A DNA stretch of 64,000 nucleotides from Sphingomonas endophytica (GCF_014199415.1 NZ_JACIJN010000008.1:141743-205742), one strand, 5' to 3'; shown: positions 1-11,293, counted from the first letter of the stretch. Notes: generated from the sequence alone by a model not told the origin. Numbers and translations: made by a program.

Positions 1-1
1 C

Positions 2-658
2 GATCCGCAGGTCGAGCAGGTCCTCGCGGCGCAGGCCGCGCAGCCGCGCGTGCGCGGCATCCGCCAGATCGTCAACTGGCATTCCGACGCGCGACGCAGC
101 TACCAGCCGCGCGACCTGACGCGGTCGGCGGCGTGGCAGGCCGGTTTCGCAATGTTGAAGCGGCATCGGCTGTCGTTCGACCTGCAATGCTATCCCGGCC
201 AGATGCCGGCGCTGGCGGCGCTGATCGCGCGGCACGCCGAGGTGCCGGTCATCATCAACCATCTCGGCATGCCGGTCCTCGCCGATCCGCACGGGCGGGA
301 GGAGTGGCGGGCCGGGCTGCGCGCCCTCGCCGCACTGCCCAACACCGCGATCAAGCTCTCCGGGCTCGGCTTCGTCGCGCGCGACTGGACCGACGCGCTC
401 GTCCGCCCGTTGCTGGCGGAGGCGATCGACCTGTTCGGTCCTGCGCGCTGCCTGATCGCCAGCGATACCCCGACCGACACGCTGTTCGCGCCGTTCGACC
501 GCTGTCTGGGTGTGCTGGCCGATGCCACCGCCGCTTTCTCACGCGACGAGCGGCGCGCGATGTGGGGACGCAACGCCGAGCGCCTCTATCGTCTGGGGCT
601 TGGCGCCCGGCTCGACATCGCCGTTGAAACGCGGAGCACCTCATGCCCAACCCTTTGA
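2..658 (+). CDS. Amidohydrolase-family sugar lactonase, 5' end cut by window
   Basis: The reading frame is open from the first bases of the window, so the true start lies upstream; about 218 C-terminal residues are present. The sequence resembles the COG3618 TIM-barrel amidohydrolases (L-fuconolactonase / L-rhamnonolactonase type): a strand ending in IINHLGMP, then the IKLSGLG segment and a late SDTPTD acidic stretch that should hold the catalytic Asp. The family hydrolyses sugar-acid lactones in the cytoplasm in non-phosphorylative deoxysugar catabolism. The gene overlaps the start of the rhamnose transporter by 16 bp, which suggests co-transcription and a rhamnose- or fucose-derived lactone as substrate. 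The family call is fairly safe; the exact lactone is inferred from the neighbour. Confidence 0.75.
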   Translation, partial: DPQVEQVLAAQAAQPRVRGIRQIVNWHSDARRSYQPRDLTRSAAWQAGFAMLKRHRLSFDLQCYPGQMPALAALIARHAEVPVIINHLGMPVLADPHGREEWRAGLRALAALPNTAIKLSGLGFVARDWTDALVRPLLAEAIDLFGPARCLIASDTPTDTLFAPFDRCLGVLADATAAFSRDERRAMWGRNAERLYRLGLGARLDIAVETRSTSCPTL

Positions 659-1689
659 TTGGTGTCTTATATCATTGGCTCGGCGGGCTGTCGTCCGCGA
701 GCTTCTATGTTCCGTATCGCGGGGTGCGCGGCTGGAATTGGGAGGTGCTGTGGCTGACCGGCGGGCTGTTCTCGTGGCTGGTCGCGCCCTGGCTGTTCGC
801 GGCGGTGATGACGCGCGATCTGGCGGGCGTGCTCGCGCAGACCCCCGCGCCAGTCGCCGGCTTGTGCATCCTGTTCGGCGCGCTTTGGGGGTTCGGCGGG
901 CTGACCTATGGGCTGACGATGCGCTATCTCGGGCTGTCGCTGGGGATGGCGGTGGTGCTGGGGCTGTGCACCGTCTTCGGCACGCTGATCCCGCCGATCG
1001 TGACGGGCGATGTGGCGGCGAAGCTGCTCGACACGGCCAGCGGGCGGACCATCCTGCTCGGGCTGGCGGTGACGGTCGCCGGGATCGTTGTGGTGGCGGT
1101 AGCGGGTTCGCGAAAGGATGCGGCAGACAAGGCCGCGACGATCGCGGAATTCGATTTTCGGAAGGGGATCGGTGTCGCGATCTTTTCCGGCATCATGTCG
1201 TCGTGCTTCGCCTTCGGGCTCGCCGCGGGCGCGCCGGTCAAGGTGCTGTCGGCCGCGGCCGGGACGGGGCCGTTGTGGACCGGGCTGCCGGTGCTGTGCC
1301 TCGTCATGTTCGGCGGGCTCGTCACCAATGCATTGTGGTGCGCATGGCTGATCCTGCGCAATCGCTCGGGCGGGCAATGGCTGGGGCGCGCCGCCGCGAC
1401 GGTCGAGCGCCCGGCCCTGGCGCGCAACTATCTGCTCGCCGGGCTGGGCGGGACATTATGGTATCTGCAATTCTTTTTCTACACGATGGGCGAGAGCCAG
1501 ATGGGGCGGCTCGGCTTCTCCTCCTGGACGCTGCACATGGCGTCGATCATCATCTTCGGCACGTTGTGGGGCTTCGCTTTGCGCGAGTGGAAGGGCGTGC
1601 GGGCGGGGGTGCGCGCGACGGTGGGGGCGGGGATCGCGCTGCTGGTCGGCGCGACGGTGATCATCGGCTATGGCAACAGTCTGGCGTAA
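643..1689 (+). CDS. rhaT: L-rhamnose/H+ symporter RhaT
   Basis: A 348-residue polytopic inner-membrane protein, close to the length of E. coli RhaT (344). The N-terminus MPNPLIGVLYHWLGGLSSAS and the following FYVPYRGVRGWNWE segment are typical of RhaT, and about ten hydrophobic segments follow. It imports L-rhamnose with a proton. The ATG lies inside the 3' end of the lactonase gene, consistent with one operon for deoxysugar uptake and oxidation whose other genes lie left of the window. The 139 bp downstream to the convergent deacetylase gene hold no gene and only GC-rich short repeats. Confidence 0.9.
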   Translation: MPNPLIGVLYHWLGGLSSASFYVPYRGVRGWNWEVLWLTGGLFSWLVAPWLFAAVMTRDLAGVLAQTPAPVAGLCILFGALWGFGGLTYGLTMRYLGLSLGMAVVLGLCTVFGTLIPPIVTGDVAAKLLDTASGRTILLGLAVTVAGIVVVAVAGSRKDAADKAATIAEFDFRKGIGVAIFSGIMSSCFAFGLAAGAPVKVLSAAAGTGPLWTGLPVLCLVMFGGLVTNALWCAWLILRNRSGGQWLGRAAATVERPALARNYLLAGLGGTLWYLQFFFYTMGESQMGRLGFSSWTLHMASIIIFGTLWGFALREWKGVRAGVRATVGAGIALLVGATVIIGYGNSLA

Positions 1690-1828
1690 TGGGCCGCCGC
1701 CCGGGCGCTTGAGGTTGCGAACGTCACTTCCGACCGAAGGGGCAGGTTAACCCGTCATGCTCTGAAAGGTCGTCACGGTCATGTCATGCCCAGGCGACCG
1801 GGTTTGAAGGAGCTTCAGGACGCAAGGA

Positions 1829-2844
<1,016 letters not shown>

Positions 2845-2848
<4 letters not shown>

Positions 2849-5016
2849 GCGAAGCTCCCGTCGACGCACCCCCGCGCAAAGGCATAAAGGCGCGCCATCT
2901 TGTGATTGACCGATTCACGCCCGGCGCTGCCCTGATGTCCGGCCGTCAGGTCGGTCGTCAGCAACGCCGGTGCGGCGGAGGTCGAGGCCTCCCGCACCGC
3001 GGCGACCAGCTTGGCCGGCTCCCAATAGCCGACGCGATCGTCCTTCAGCCCGGCGGTGGTATAGAGCGGCGGATAAGCGGCGCGGTGGACGTTCTCATAG
3101 GGGGAGATGCCGCGCATGTAGTCATAGTCCGCGACGCTCGACAGCGGATCGCCCCAATCGGGGCGGAACAACGGAACGAGCGGATGGTCCGGGTCGCTCA
3201 TCGTGTTGAGCATGTCGACGAACGGCACCGTCGCGATCACCCCTGCCCAGACGTCGGGCGCCATGTTCATCGCGCCGCCGACGAGCAACCCGCCCGCGGA
3301 CAGCCCATAGGAGACGATGCGGTCGCGCGCGGCATGGCCGGTCTCGGCAAGGTGGCGCGCGCAGGCGACGAAGTCGCCGAAGCTGTTGTGCTTGCGGTGG
3401 CGACGCCCGTCGAGGAACCAGCGCCGCCCTTTCTCGGAACCGCCGCGGACATGCGCGATCGCATAGTTCCAGCCCCGGTCGACCAGCACGGTCGGCGCAA
3501 CGTCGAACAAGGCCTCGCTGGACACACCATAGGCGCCGTAACCGTAGAGCAGCAGCGGCGTGCGGCCGTCGGCACGCGCGCCGCGGCGGGTGAGCAGCGT
3601 GATCGGCACCTGCTCGCCATCCGGCGCGGTGGCGTAGAGCCGCCGGACGTCGAACCGCGCCGGATCGTAGCCGGCGTAACGCTGCGTCGTCAGCGTCGTC
3701 GCACGCGCGTCGTCGCAATCGATCGCGATCCAGCGCGGCGGATCGGCGGGCGTCTCGACCATCACGCGGCACGACGGGGCGGCATAATCCTGCTCGGCCG
3801 GAACGGTGAGCGCATAGGCATCGCCGGTGAAGCGCGCCTCGCGCACCGCGCCGCGCGGCGACAGCAGCATCAGTCGCGGCAGCGTGTCGCGCCGCTCGAC
3901 CCAGGCGAGCGCGCGACGGAACGGCACCAGTTGCAGGATCTGCGTGCCAGCCCGGTGCGGGACCAAGGTGCGCGTCTCGGCGAAGCTGCGGCGGTCGAGG
4001 CGGGCGATGCGTCCGTCGACGGCCTGCTCGTCCTCGACCAGCGCGATCAGGTCACCATCCCATTCGTCGATCTCGTAGCGGCGGCTCGGCTGGCGCGGCC
4101 AGACGATCGCCGGTGCGCGATCCTCCGCCGCCGCGGCGACAAGGCGCACCTCGCTGGTGTCGGGACCGGAGAGCGTGATCGCGACGAAGCCGTCCGCGGC
4201 GGTGCGGCGCAGCGCCATGAAGATCGCCGGATCGCGCTCTTCATAGACCAGTTGCGGCGCGCCGCCGGTCACCGGGGTGCGATACACGCGGGTCGGGCGG
4301 TTCCTCGCGTCGCGCCAGATCCAGAACAGCCAGCGCGACGAGGGTGAGAAGACCAGCCCGCCATAGCCATAAGCGTCGGTGTCGACGACGACGCTAACCG
4401 TACCGGTGGCGAGATCGCGGACGCACAGCCGGTGGCGATCATTACCGCCGATATCCTCGGCCCAGGCATAGAGCCGGCCGTCGGCGCTCATCTGCTGCCC
4501 GGTGGTCCGGTAATAAGCGTGGCCGCGCGCGCGCGCATTCTCGTCGAGCAGCAGTTGGGTCGTGCCCTTGTCGCCGCGGCGGCGCAGGTAGCGCGGGTGC
4601 GCCCCGCTGCTGCCGTCGGTGACATAGGTCCAGCCCCCGCGCGTCACCGCGGGCTCGCCGCCGCCGAGCGGCACGCGCGCGGCCAACGCGTCGCGAAAGC
4701 CGCGTTCCTGCGCCGCGACGCGCTCCATGACGGCGGCGGCATAGGCGTTTTCGGCGCGCAGATGATCGCGGATCATCGGCGGCATGGTGGCGAGGTCGCG
4801 CTGTCCGGTGGCCGGAACATATTTGAGCCACGCATAGGGATCGTCGCGCGTGCGCCCGAGCTGCTGGCGGGTGAGCGGAACGCGCGGCGTCTGCGGGGGG
4901 CGCGGCAGCGCCGGTCCGGCAGCGCGCACCGGCCGCCCGACCGCCGCCAGGAGCGCGGCGGCGCTTGCCCCGACGAGGAAGCGGCGGCGGGCCAAAGGCA
5001 GATGGGTGGCGGGCAT
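2845..5016 (-). CDS. Secreted S9 family prolyl oligopeptidase / oligopeptidase B-like
   Basis: A 723-residue serine peptidase with an N-terminal Tat-type signal (ARRRFLVGASAAALLAAVG). A beta-propeller region occupies the first two thirds and an alpha/beta hydrolase domain the last third. The nucleophile is Ser573 in SYGLSAGGLLVGG; the acid is Asp659 or Asp660 in LKDDRV, and the base is His694 in AGHQGSAGR. The GGSEKGRRWF segment and the AGHQGSAGR motif resemble oligopeptidase B, but the usual GRSAGG nucleophile elbow is GLSAGG here. Such enzymes cut short peptides; export would place it in the periplasm. It is transcribed divergently from a TonB receptor gene and is followed by the deacetylase with a 4-bp overlap. 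Confidence 0.87.
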
Positions 5017-5101
5017 GGCGGTCGTCGATCCTCGCTCGATGCGGTCGCCCCGACGTTAGAGCCGCGCCGCGCCGGCTCGCAATCGCCGGGCACGAAATGG
5101 C

Positions 5102-5121
5102 CCGATCGCGATGGCGATCGG
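5102..5121. repeat. Inverted repeat in divergent promoter region
   Basis: CCGATCGC and GCGATCGG form an 8-bp perfect inverted repeat around GATG, about 80 bp upstream of the TonB receptor start and 85 bp upstream of the peptidase start. It could be a regulator site for either gene or an mRNA hairpin. No second copy was noticed in the window, so the role is unassigned. Confidence 0.3.
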
Positions 5122-5201
5122 CCCTGTCCGCGCGGTCACGCCGCAAGAATGCGCGTCAAATACGTACGTTGATGATATTGCAGGGAAGGCGGGGGCAAAA
5201 A

Positions 5202-7418
5202 ATGCGCAAGATCCTTTCACATCGTATCGGGGCCAGCATCCTGGCGACGGCGGCGTTGCTCGCAAGCGGCGCGGCAACGGCGCAGACCGCGCCCGACGCG
5301 CCGCCGGAGGCCGGAAGCGACCGCGACATTGTCGTCACCGCCACCAAGCGCAACGAGAGCGCCAGCGATCTCGCCGGATCGGTGTCGGCGGTGACGCAGG
5401 ACGATCTCCAGCGGCTCAATGCGCAGAGCCTTTCCGACTATATCACGCGCGTGCCGGGCGTGGTGTTCAACGATTATCAGCCCGGCGTGTCCGAGGTGGT
5501 GATCCGCGGCGTCGCCTCGACCACCTACCATGAGGCGAATCAGGCGACGACCGGCTATTACATCAACCAGATCCCGCTGGTGGAGCCGGGTTTTCCGCTC
5601 GTCATCCCCGACATCGACGCGTTCGACGTCAAGCAGGTCGAGGTGCTGCGCGGCCCGCAGGGAACGCTGTTCGGATCGTCGTCGCTGGGCGGCGCGGTCA
5701 ATTACGTTGTCAACGAGGCCGACCCGACCCGGATCGACGCGGGGGCGGAGGGGATCCTCTCCAGCACGCGCCGCGCCGGCGACGCGAGCTATGCCGCGAA
5801 GGCGATGATCAACGTCCCGGTGGTCAACGACAAGCTCGCCGTGCGGCTGGTCGCGCTGCAACGTGATGACGCCGGCTATCTCGACAACATCGGCACGGGC
5901 GAGAAAGGCAGCAACGATCTGCGCGTGCGCGGGCTGCGCGGCTCGGTGGTGTGGCAGCCGGGCGAGACGACCAAGCTGGCCGCGCTGGCGATGTATCAGC
6001 AATATGAACTCGCCGATCAGACCTATGTGCTGTTCGGCGACAAGCCAAAGACGTTCGAGCGCAACACCAACGTCGACGAATATCAGGATACCGAGATCCA
6101 GCTGTACAGCCTGCGGCTCGATCAGGAGCTCGGCGCCGCGAACTTCACCGCGATCGGCAGCTACACGCAGAAGAAGGCCGATCTGGCGTTCGACGATTCG
6201 ATCTTCCTCGGCATCGACGCGCGCACCGGCACGCCGCAGCTTTCCAGCTCGACCGGCAAGTCCACGACCTATTACGGCGAGATGCGGCTCGCCTCGAACG
6301 GCGACGGACCGTTCACGTGGTTGCTCGGCACCAACTTCACCAAGCTCCGCTCGGACTCGACCGACGGCGCGCGACTTGATGGCATCGGCGCGTATATCGA
6401 CGCCCATCCCGGCGATTTCGGCGGACAGCCGAGCAGCGTGATCGCGCCGGGCGATCTGCTGCGGCGGACGGTCAGCACCAATCGCGTCCGCGAGATCGCC
6501 GCGTTCGGCGAACTCGGTTATACCTTCCTCGACACGCTGACGCTGACGCTCGGCGGGCGCGTCTTCCAATATGAGTCGCGGCCGCGGCTGCAATTCCTCC
6601 CCAATGCCGCGCTGATTGCGCCGTTCGACTATCAGCCCGGCTCGCAGAAGGAATCGGGCTTCGTCCCCAAGGTGTCGCTGGCGTGGAAGCCGACCACCCG
6701 CTTCACCTTGTACGGTCTGTATTCGGAAGGCTTCCGGATCGGCGGCGTCAACGTCTACAGCGCCGCGACCGGCACGCCGCTGACCTTCGGCAGCGACAGC
6801 ACGCAGAATTACGAGGTCGGCGCGAAATTCGAGTTGGTGCCCGGCGCGATGTCGTTCGACATCGCTGCGTTCCACATCAAGTGGAACGACATCCAGTCGC
6901 GGCTGTTCACGCCGATTACCTTCGACGCCTATACGGTGAACGGCGGCGGGGCGAAGATCGACGGTGTCGAACTGTCGCTCGTCTTCCGCCCCAGCCGCAA
7001 TCTTACCTATTCCGCGAACGTGACCTATAATGACGCGCGATTGTCCGGGCTGCTTCCCGACAGCAGCGCGCCGGGCGGTGGCTATGCCGCCGGAACGCAG
7101 CTGCCGGGCGCGTCCGACTGGATCATCGCCAACCAGCTCGACTGGGAGCTGCGCAGCTCGCCGCTGCGGCCGCGGGTCGGGATCGCGCATCGCTATCTGT
7201 CGGCGGCGCCGGTGGCGTTCGGCGCGACATTGCAGAAGGGCGACTACAGCCTCGTCGATCTCAACGCGGCGATCCAGATTACCGATGGCGTCGAGGCGGG
7301 CGTGTTCGCCAAGAACCTGTTCGACGCCTACGGCATCCTCAACGCGCCTTTCTCCTTCGCGGGCAGCGTCACCCGTCCGCGCACGATCGGCGCGAGCCTG
7401 CGTTTCGCGCTGCGGTGA
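5202..7418 (+). CDS. TonB-dependent outer-membrane receptor
   Basis: A 738-residue receptor with a Sec signal peptide ending near ASGAATAQT, a TonB-box-like segment DIVVTATKR, a plug domain (VLRGPQGTLFGSSSLGGAV, roughly residues 50-180) and a beta-barrel ending in a C-terminal aromatic/Arg motif (SLRFALR). It transports a scarce nutrient, probably an organic solute or small oligomer, across the outer membrane using TonB energy. The start at 5202 is chosen because a purine-rich GGAAGGCGGGGG precedes it and the signal peptide begins there. The stop overlaps the AraC regulator start as GTGA, so the receptor and its likely regulator are translationally coupled. The ligand cannot be read from the sequence. 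Confidence 0.88.
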   Translation: MRKILSHRIGASILATAALLASGAATAQTAPDAPPEAGSDRDIVVTATKRNESASDLAGSVSAVTQDDLQRLNAQSLSDYITRVPGVVFNDYQPGVSEVVIRGVASTTYHEANQATTGYYINQIPLVEPGFPLVIPDIDAFDVKQVEVLRGPQGTLFGSSSLGGAVNYVVNEADPTRIDAGAEGILSSTRRAGDASYAAKAMINVPVVNDKLAVRLVALQRDDAGYLDNIGTGEKGSNDLRVRGLRGSVVWQPGETTKLAALAMYQQYELADQTYVLFGDKPKTFERNTNVDEYQDTEIQLYSLRLDQELGAANFTAIGSYTQKKADLAFDDSIFLGIDARTGTPQLSSSTGKSTTYYGEMRLASNGDGPFTWLLGTNFTKLRSDSTDGARLDGIGAYIDAHPGDFGGQPSSVIAPGDLLRRTVSTNRVREIAAFGELGYTFLDTLTLTLGGRVFQYESRPRLQFLPNAALIAPFDYQPGSQKESGFVPKVSLAWKPTTRFTLYGLYSEGFRIGGVNVYSAATGTPLTFGSDSTQNYEVGAKFELVPGAMSFDIAAFHIKWNDIQSRLFTPITFDAYTVNGGGAKIDGVELSLVFRPSRNLTYSANVTYNDARLSGLLPDSSAPGGGYAAGTQLPGASDWIIANQLDWELRSSPLRPRVGIAHRYLSAAPVAFGATLQKGDYSLVDLNAAIQITDGVEAGVFAKNLFDAYGILNAPFSFAGSVTRPRTIGASLRFALR

Positions 7419-8296
7419 GCGTCGCCGTGCCGCTGATGCGCCGCCCCGACGCGGCGGCATTTAGCCCGGCAAGGCGCGGACTTGCCGGACGGTCGGCAGC
7501 CTGCCATCGTCGCGACGATGACGCGGCAAGCATCGTGATCGGGCCAGGTGGCACCGCCGGGTGCCTCCGCCCGCCGGTGCGCGGACTGACCGACGAATAT
7601 GGCGCGGGCTTCGTCGATCCGATGCATGCGCACGAATGGATCCAGGTTCTGTACGCCTGTTCGGGGGTGATGTCGGTGGTGACCCCGTCGACCAGCTTCG
7701 TCGTGCCGCCGCAGCGCGCACTGTGGTTGCCGGCCGGGCAGCGGCACGAGGTGTCGTGCCGCGGGCCGGTGTCGCTGCGCACGCTCTATGTCGACCCGGC
7801 GCTCTATCCCGACCCGCCGCCATGCCGCGTCATCGAGGTGAGCGACTTCCTCAAGGCGCTTATTCTGAAGACCGTTTCCTTCGGTGCCGATTACGACCCG
7901 CAGGGCCATGCCGGCCGGGTGGTCACGGTGCTGCTCGACGAGATCGCGGCCATGCCGGTCGCACCCTATGGCGTGGTGATGCCGGGCGACGCGCGGCTGT
8001 TGCGGGTCTGCCGTGCGATCCTCGCGCATCCCGCCGACAATCGCGACGTCGACGACTGGGCGCGCGTGGCGGGTATGGGACGGCGCACTTTCACGCGCGC
8101 GTTCAAGCGTGAGACCGGCATGGGGCTGGCGGTGTGGCGCCAGCAGGTGCGGTTGATGGAAGCGCTGTCGCTGATGGCGGCGGGCCGCCCGGTGACGACG
8201 ATCGCCTTCGATGTCGGCTATGACAGTCCCAGCGCGTTCACCGCGATGTTCCGTCGCGCTTACGGGGTGCCGCCCAGCCTGTACGCGCTGCCGTGA
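7415..8296 (+). CDS. AraC-family transcriptional regulator
   Basis: A 293-residue regulator with an N-terminal cupin-like sensor (MHAHEWIQVLYACSGV, with WLPAGQRHEV as the second cupin motif) and a C-terminal pair of helix-turn-helix motifs (VDDWARVAGMGRRTFTRAF and TTIAFDVGYDSPSAFTAMF). This architecture is typical of AraC proteins that sense a small hydrophobic or sugar-like effector. The GTG start overlaps the receptor stop by 4 bp; an ATG at 7436 is an alternative start seven codons in. Likely targets are the receptor operon itself and the downstream hydrolase / PaiB pair, but no operator could be identified. Confidence 0.85.
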   Translation: MSVAVPLMRRPDAAAFSPARRGLAGRSAACHRRDDDAASIVIGPGGTAGCLRPPVRGLTDEYGAGFVDPMHAHEWIQVLYACSGVMSVVTPSTSFVVPPQRALWLPAGQRHEVSCRGPVSLRTLYVDPALYPDPPPCRVIEVSDFLKALILKTVSFGADYDPQGHAGRVVTVLLDEIAAMPVAPYGVVMPGDARLLRVCRAILAHPADNRDVDDWARVAGMGRRTFTRAFKRETGMGLAVWRQQVRLMEALSLMAAGRPVTTIAFDVGYDSPSAFTAMFRRAYGVPPSLYALP

Positions 8297-8423
8297 CGCG
8301 GCCCGCGCGCGGCAGTGATCGGCCCGGCTGCGCGGGGCAGGCCAGCGGCTTTCCGTGCCACAGGTGGATGCGAGGACGCAGCAGCGAGACGGGCCGGCAA
8401 CGCCCGCGCGAGGAGCAGGACGC

Positions 8424-9395
8424 ATGACACTGACCACCGAGGCGCTGGCCGCGCACGACGATGTCGATCCCGAGATCCGGCGCTTCGTCGTCGCGCTCAA
8501 TCATGGCTACGGGCAATTCTCCGACTTCGCCGCGCTGTCGCTGCCCGAGCGTCGCGCTGCGGCCGAGATCGTCCGTGCGCCGTGGCGCGCGGGTGGCCCG
8601 GTAATGGCGAAGACGGTCACGGCCGAGCTCGCCGGATGCCGCGCCCGCTTCCACTATCCGCAGCGATCCGACACGCCGCAACCGGCGCTGCTCTACATCC
8701 ATGGCGGCGGCTGGACGATGTTCAGCATCGACACGCATGACCGGCTGATGCGCGAATATGCGGCCCGCGCCGGCGTGGTGGTGGTCGGCATCGATTACAG
8801 CCTGTCGCCCGAGGTGCGTTACCCGGTCGCGCTCGATGAGATTGTCGCGGCGTATCAGGCGCTGCGTGACGATGCGGGCGACTTCGGGATCGCACCGGCG
8901 GCGATCGCGATCGGCGGGGACTCGGCGGGCGGCAATCTCGCCGTCGCCACCAGCCTGCGGCTGCGCGACGCCGGGGAGCGACCGCCGGCGGCGATGCTGC
9001 TGAATTACGGCGCGTTCGATCCGGCGCCGACCGCCAGCTATGCGCGCTATGACGGTCCCGCCTATATGCTGACCGTGGCGGAGATGGACGGCTTCTGGCG
9101 CGATTATGCCGGCGATCCCGCGACGCTCGTCGATCCGCTCGTCGCGCCGTTGCGCGCCGATCTGACCGGGCTGCCGCCGAGCTTCCTCGCCGTGCCCGAA
9201 TGCGACATCCTCGCCGACGCCAATCGTGCGATGGCGGCGCGCCTCGGGTCCGCTGGCGTGCCAGTCGAGCTGCGGCTCTACGCCGGCGCGACCCATAGCT
9301 TCCTGGAAGCGGTGTCGGTGTCGTCGCTGGCGAGTGCGGCGTTCGACGAGGCCGCACGCTGGCTCGCCGCGACCCTGCGGCGCGCACTGGCATGA
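8424..9395 (+). CDS. Alpha/beta hydrolase, hormone-sensitive lipase (HSL) type
   Basis: A 323-residue esterase without a signal peptide. The HSL-family oxyanion motif is present as HGGGW, and the nucleophile elbow as GGDSAGG with Ser167. The C-terminal segment CDILADANR supplies the likely Asp and THSFLEA the likely His. HSL-type enzymes hydrolyse short acyl or aryl esters in the cytoplasm. The ATG at 8424 has AGGAG eight bases upstream and is preferred to an earlier in-frame start at 8355. The stop overlaps the next gene by 4 bp (ATGA). Together with the upstream receptor and AraC gene this suggests intracellular de-esterification of an imported compound. Confidence 0.85.
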   Translation: MTLTTEALAAHDDVDPEIRRFVVALNHGYGQFSDFAALSLPERRAAAEIVRAPWRAGGPVMAKTVTAELAGCRARFHYPQRSDTPQPALLYIHGGGWTMFSIDTHDRLMREYAARAGVVVVGIDYSLSPEVRYPVALDEIVAAYQALRDDAGDFGIAPAAIAIGGDSAGGNLAVATSLRLRDAGERPPAAMLLNYGAFDPAPTASYARYDGPAYMLTVAEMDGFWRDYAGDPATLVDPLVAPLRADLTGLPPSFLAVPECDILADANRAMAARLGSAGVPVELRLYAGATHSFLEAVSVSSLASAAFDEAARWLAATLRRALA

Positions 9396-9976
9396 GCTTC
9401 GTTCCGCGCACGCCGGGCGAGATCGCCGCGCTGATCCGCGACCATCCGCTCGCCTGGGTCACGTCGCGCGACCTCGATGCGACCCTGCTCCCGTTGATCG
9501 TGGAAGGTGACGCGCACGGGACGCCGGTGGCGCTCGTCGGCCATTATCCGCGCCGCAACCCGCAGGTCGCTGCTTTTGCCCGCGATCCGCGCGCGCTGAT
9601 CCTCTTCACCGGGCCGCAGGGCTATGTGTCGCCGACGCTGGTGTCGAACCCGACCTGGGGCGCGACATGGAATTATGCCGCGCTCCGGATCGTCGCGACG
9701 CTGACCTTCGTACCTGACGAGACCGAGGATGCGCTGCGTCGTCTCGCCGCCCGGCTCGAACCCACGGGCGGCTGGCGCCCCGAGCAGATGGGCGAGCGCT
9801 TCGATCAGCTCGCACGGCACGTCGTCGCGTTCCGCGCGCAGATCCTTTCGTGCGAGCCGCAATTCAAGCTGGGACAGGACGAGCGCGTGGCGACGTTCGC
9901 TGAGATCGTCGCCGGTCATCCCGACCCGGCCTTGGTGATGGCGATGCTCAGGAACCGACCTCACGACCACGATTGA
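9392..9976 (+). CDS. PaiB-family FMN-binding split-barrel protein
   Basis: A 194-residue protein that opens with MSFVPRTPGEIAALIRDHPL and continues with the GHYPRRNPQ and PTWGATWNYAAL segments characteristic of the PaiB / FMN-binding negative regulator family. The fold is a flavin-nucleotide-binding split barrel; B. subtilis PaiB is described as a repressor of sporulation and protease genes. Here it is translationally coupled to the ester hydrolase gene, so a redox or ligand-sensing role in that operon is as likely as DNA regulation. The family call is firm, the function open. Confidence 0.8.
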   Translation: MSFVPRTPGEIAALIRDHPLAWVTSRDLDATLLPLIVEGDAHGTPVALVGHYPRRNPQVAAFARDPRALILFTGPQGYVSPTLVSNPTWGATWNYAALRIVATLTFVPDETEDALRRLAARLEPTGGWRPEQMGERFDQLARHVVAFRAQILSCEPQFKLGQDERVATFAEIVAGHPDPALVMAMLRNRPHDHD

Positions 9977-10123
9977 GCATCAAGGTCTATGGATCCTTGC
10001 TTCGGGTTAATCGCGAGATCGGCTGGAAGGTCTTAGCGGCCACCGCAACTGCCCTTCCGTCCAAACCTTCCTGACGTACCAAGCACACATGCCCGCCCGG
10101 TGCGCCGAAACATTCTCCCAGCC

Positions 10124-11164
10124 TCAGCCGAGAACCTGTGGCGGGGCTGTCGAGTCGCGCTCGACAAGCGTATAGTCCAGCATTCGCGCGATATGGTGAG
10201 CCCCCTTGCGTTGTGGGGCGCGCATCTCGTCGATGAGCAGGCGCAGCGCTTCGGCCGCCAACTCCTGCACGGGTTGCCGGATCGTCGTCAGCGGCGGCCA
10301 GAGCGTGGTGGCGGCGATGCTGTCGTCGATGCCGGCGATGCTCAGGTCGCGCGGCACTTCCAGATGACGCCGGTGCGCGACCGACACTACCGCCGCCGCC
10401 ATGTCGTCGTTACTGGCGAGAATGGCGGTGGGCGGGGTCGTGTCGTTCAACAGCAGCTCTCCGGCAACCAGCCCGGAGGTATAACTGAAGTCGCCGTGCG
10501 CGATGCAGGTCTCGACACCGGCCTCGGCAGCGGCGGCCGTAAAGCCCGCCAGTCGCGCCAGGCTGGCGCTCTGGTCGGGGTTGCCGACGATGAAGCCGAG
10601 CCGGCGATGGCCGAGCGCGATCAGATGGCGGGTCATGTCGCGCGCGGCGTGGTGATCGTCGATCCCGACCGAAATCGCGTCGGAGACCCGCCCGGCCACC
10701 ACGGCCATCGGCAAGCCGGCCGCACGGAGGATCTGCCGCACCTCCACCGATTCGCCGAGCGGCGGGGTCAGGATCACGCCGCCGATCCCGGAGGCGATCA
10801 ACTGCTCGATCTCGGCATGCGTCGGCACGCCGCCCTGCCTGCCCTTTAGCAGGATGAGCTGCGCCGCGCGGGCTGAAGCTTCCTCGAAGACGCCGGCGAG
10901 AAAGCCGCTCATGAACGCTGCGCTGGGGTTGGCGTAGATGACGCCGATCCGCAGTTCGCGCGAGGTGACGAGGCTGCGCGCCGAAAGGTTGGGGGTGTAG
11001 TTGAGCGTGCGGATCGTCGTCGTGACGAGCTCGCGGGTTTCGTCACGCACGCCGGGGTCGCCGTTGATGACGCGCGACACCGTCATCGGCGACACGCCGG
11101 CCTGCTTGGCGACATCGATGATCGTCACCCCGCGGCGACGTCCTCTCGGCTGGGGCACGCTCAT
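10124..11164 (-). CDS. LacI-family transcriptional regulator
   Basis: A 346-residue repressor. The N-terminal LacI helix-turn-helix and hinge are plain (VTIIDVAKQAGVSPMTVSRV, followed by NGDPGVRDETRE), and then comes a periplasmic-binding-protein-like effector domain (LRIGVIYANPS through SIAGIDDSIAA). The ATG at 11164 sits just before the basic lead-in to the helix-turn-helix; an upstream in-frame start at 11239 would add a low-complexity tail. It is divergent from the MFS / GH43 operon. Two palindromes of LacI-operator type (TAACGTTA core) lie at 11294-11309 and 15594-15609. The effector is probably a xylan- or arabinan-derived sugar, inferred from the GH43 and CE1 neighbours. Confidence 0.88.
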   Translation of the reverse strand: MSVPQPRGRRRGVTIIDVAKQAGVSPMTVSRVINGDPGVRDETRELVTTTIRTLNYTPNLSARSLVTSRELRIGVIYANPSAAFMSGFLAGVFEEASARAAQLILLKGRQGGVPTHAEIEQLIASGIGGVILTPPLGESVEVRQILRAAGLPMAVVAGRVSDAISVGIDDHHAARDMTRHLIALGHRRLGFIVGNPDQSASLARLAGFTAAAAEAGVETCIAHGDFSYTSGLVAGELLLNDTTPPTAILASNDDMAAAVVSVAHRRHLEVPRDLSIAGIDDSIAATTLWPPLTTIRQPVQELAAEALRLLIDEMRAPQRKGAHHIARMLDYTLVERDSTAPPQVLG

Positions 11165-11293
11165 CCCGTCATGGCGCCGCCGACTGCCGCCGCCGCCCTC
11201 ATGCGGATCGATCTGCCTCGCCGCATCCCGGTCCGTCAATCACCGATCGCGCAAAGGCACTTGTCAGAAGCCGCCAGCCGCGGGTACGAAGCC

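Noticed and set aside
1690..1828. Possible tRNA or small RNA downstream of rhaT
   Set aside because: No cloverleaf, anticodon arm or CCA end; only GC-rich short repeats.
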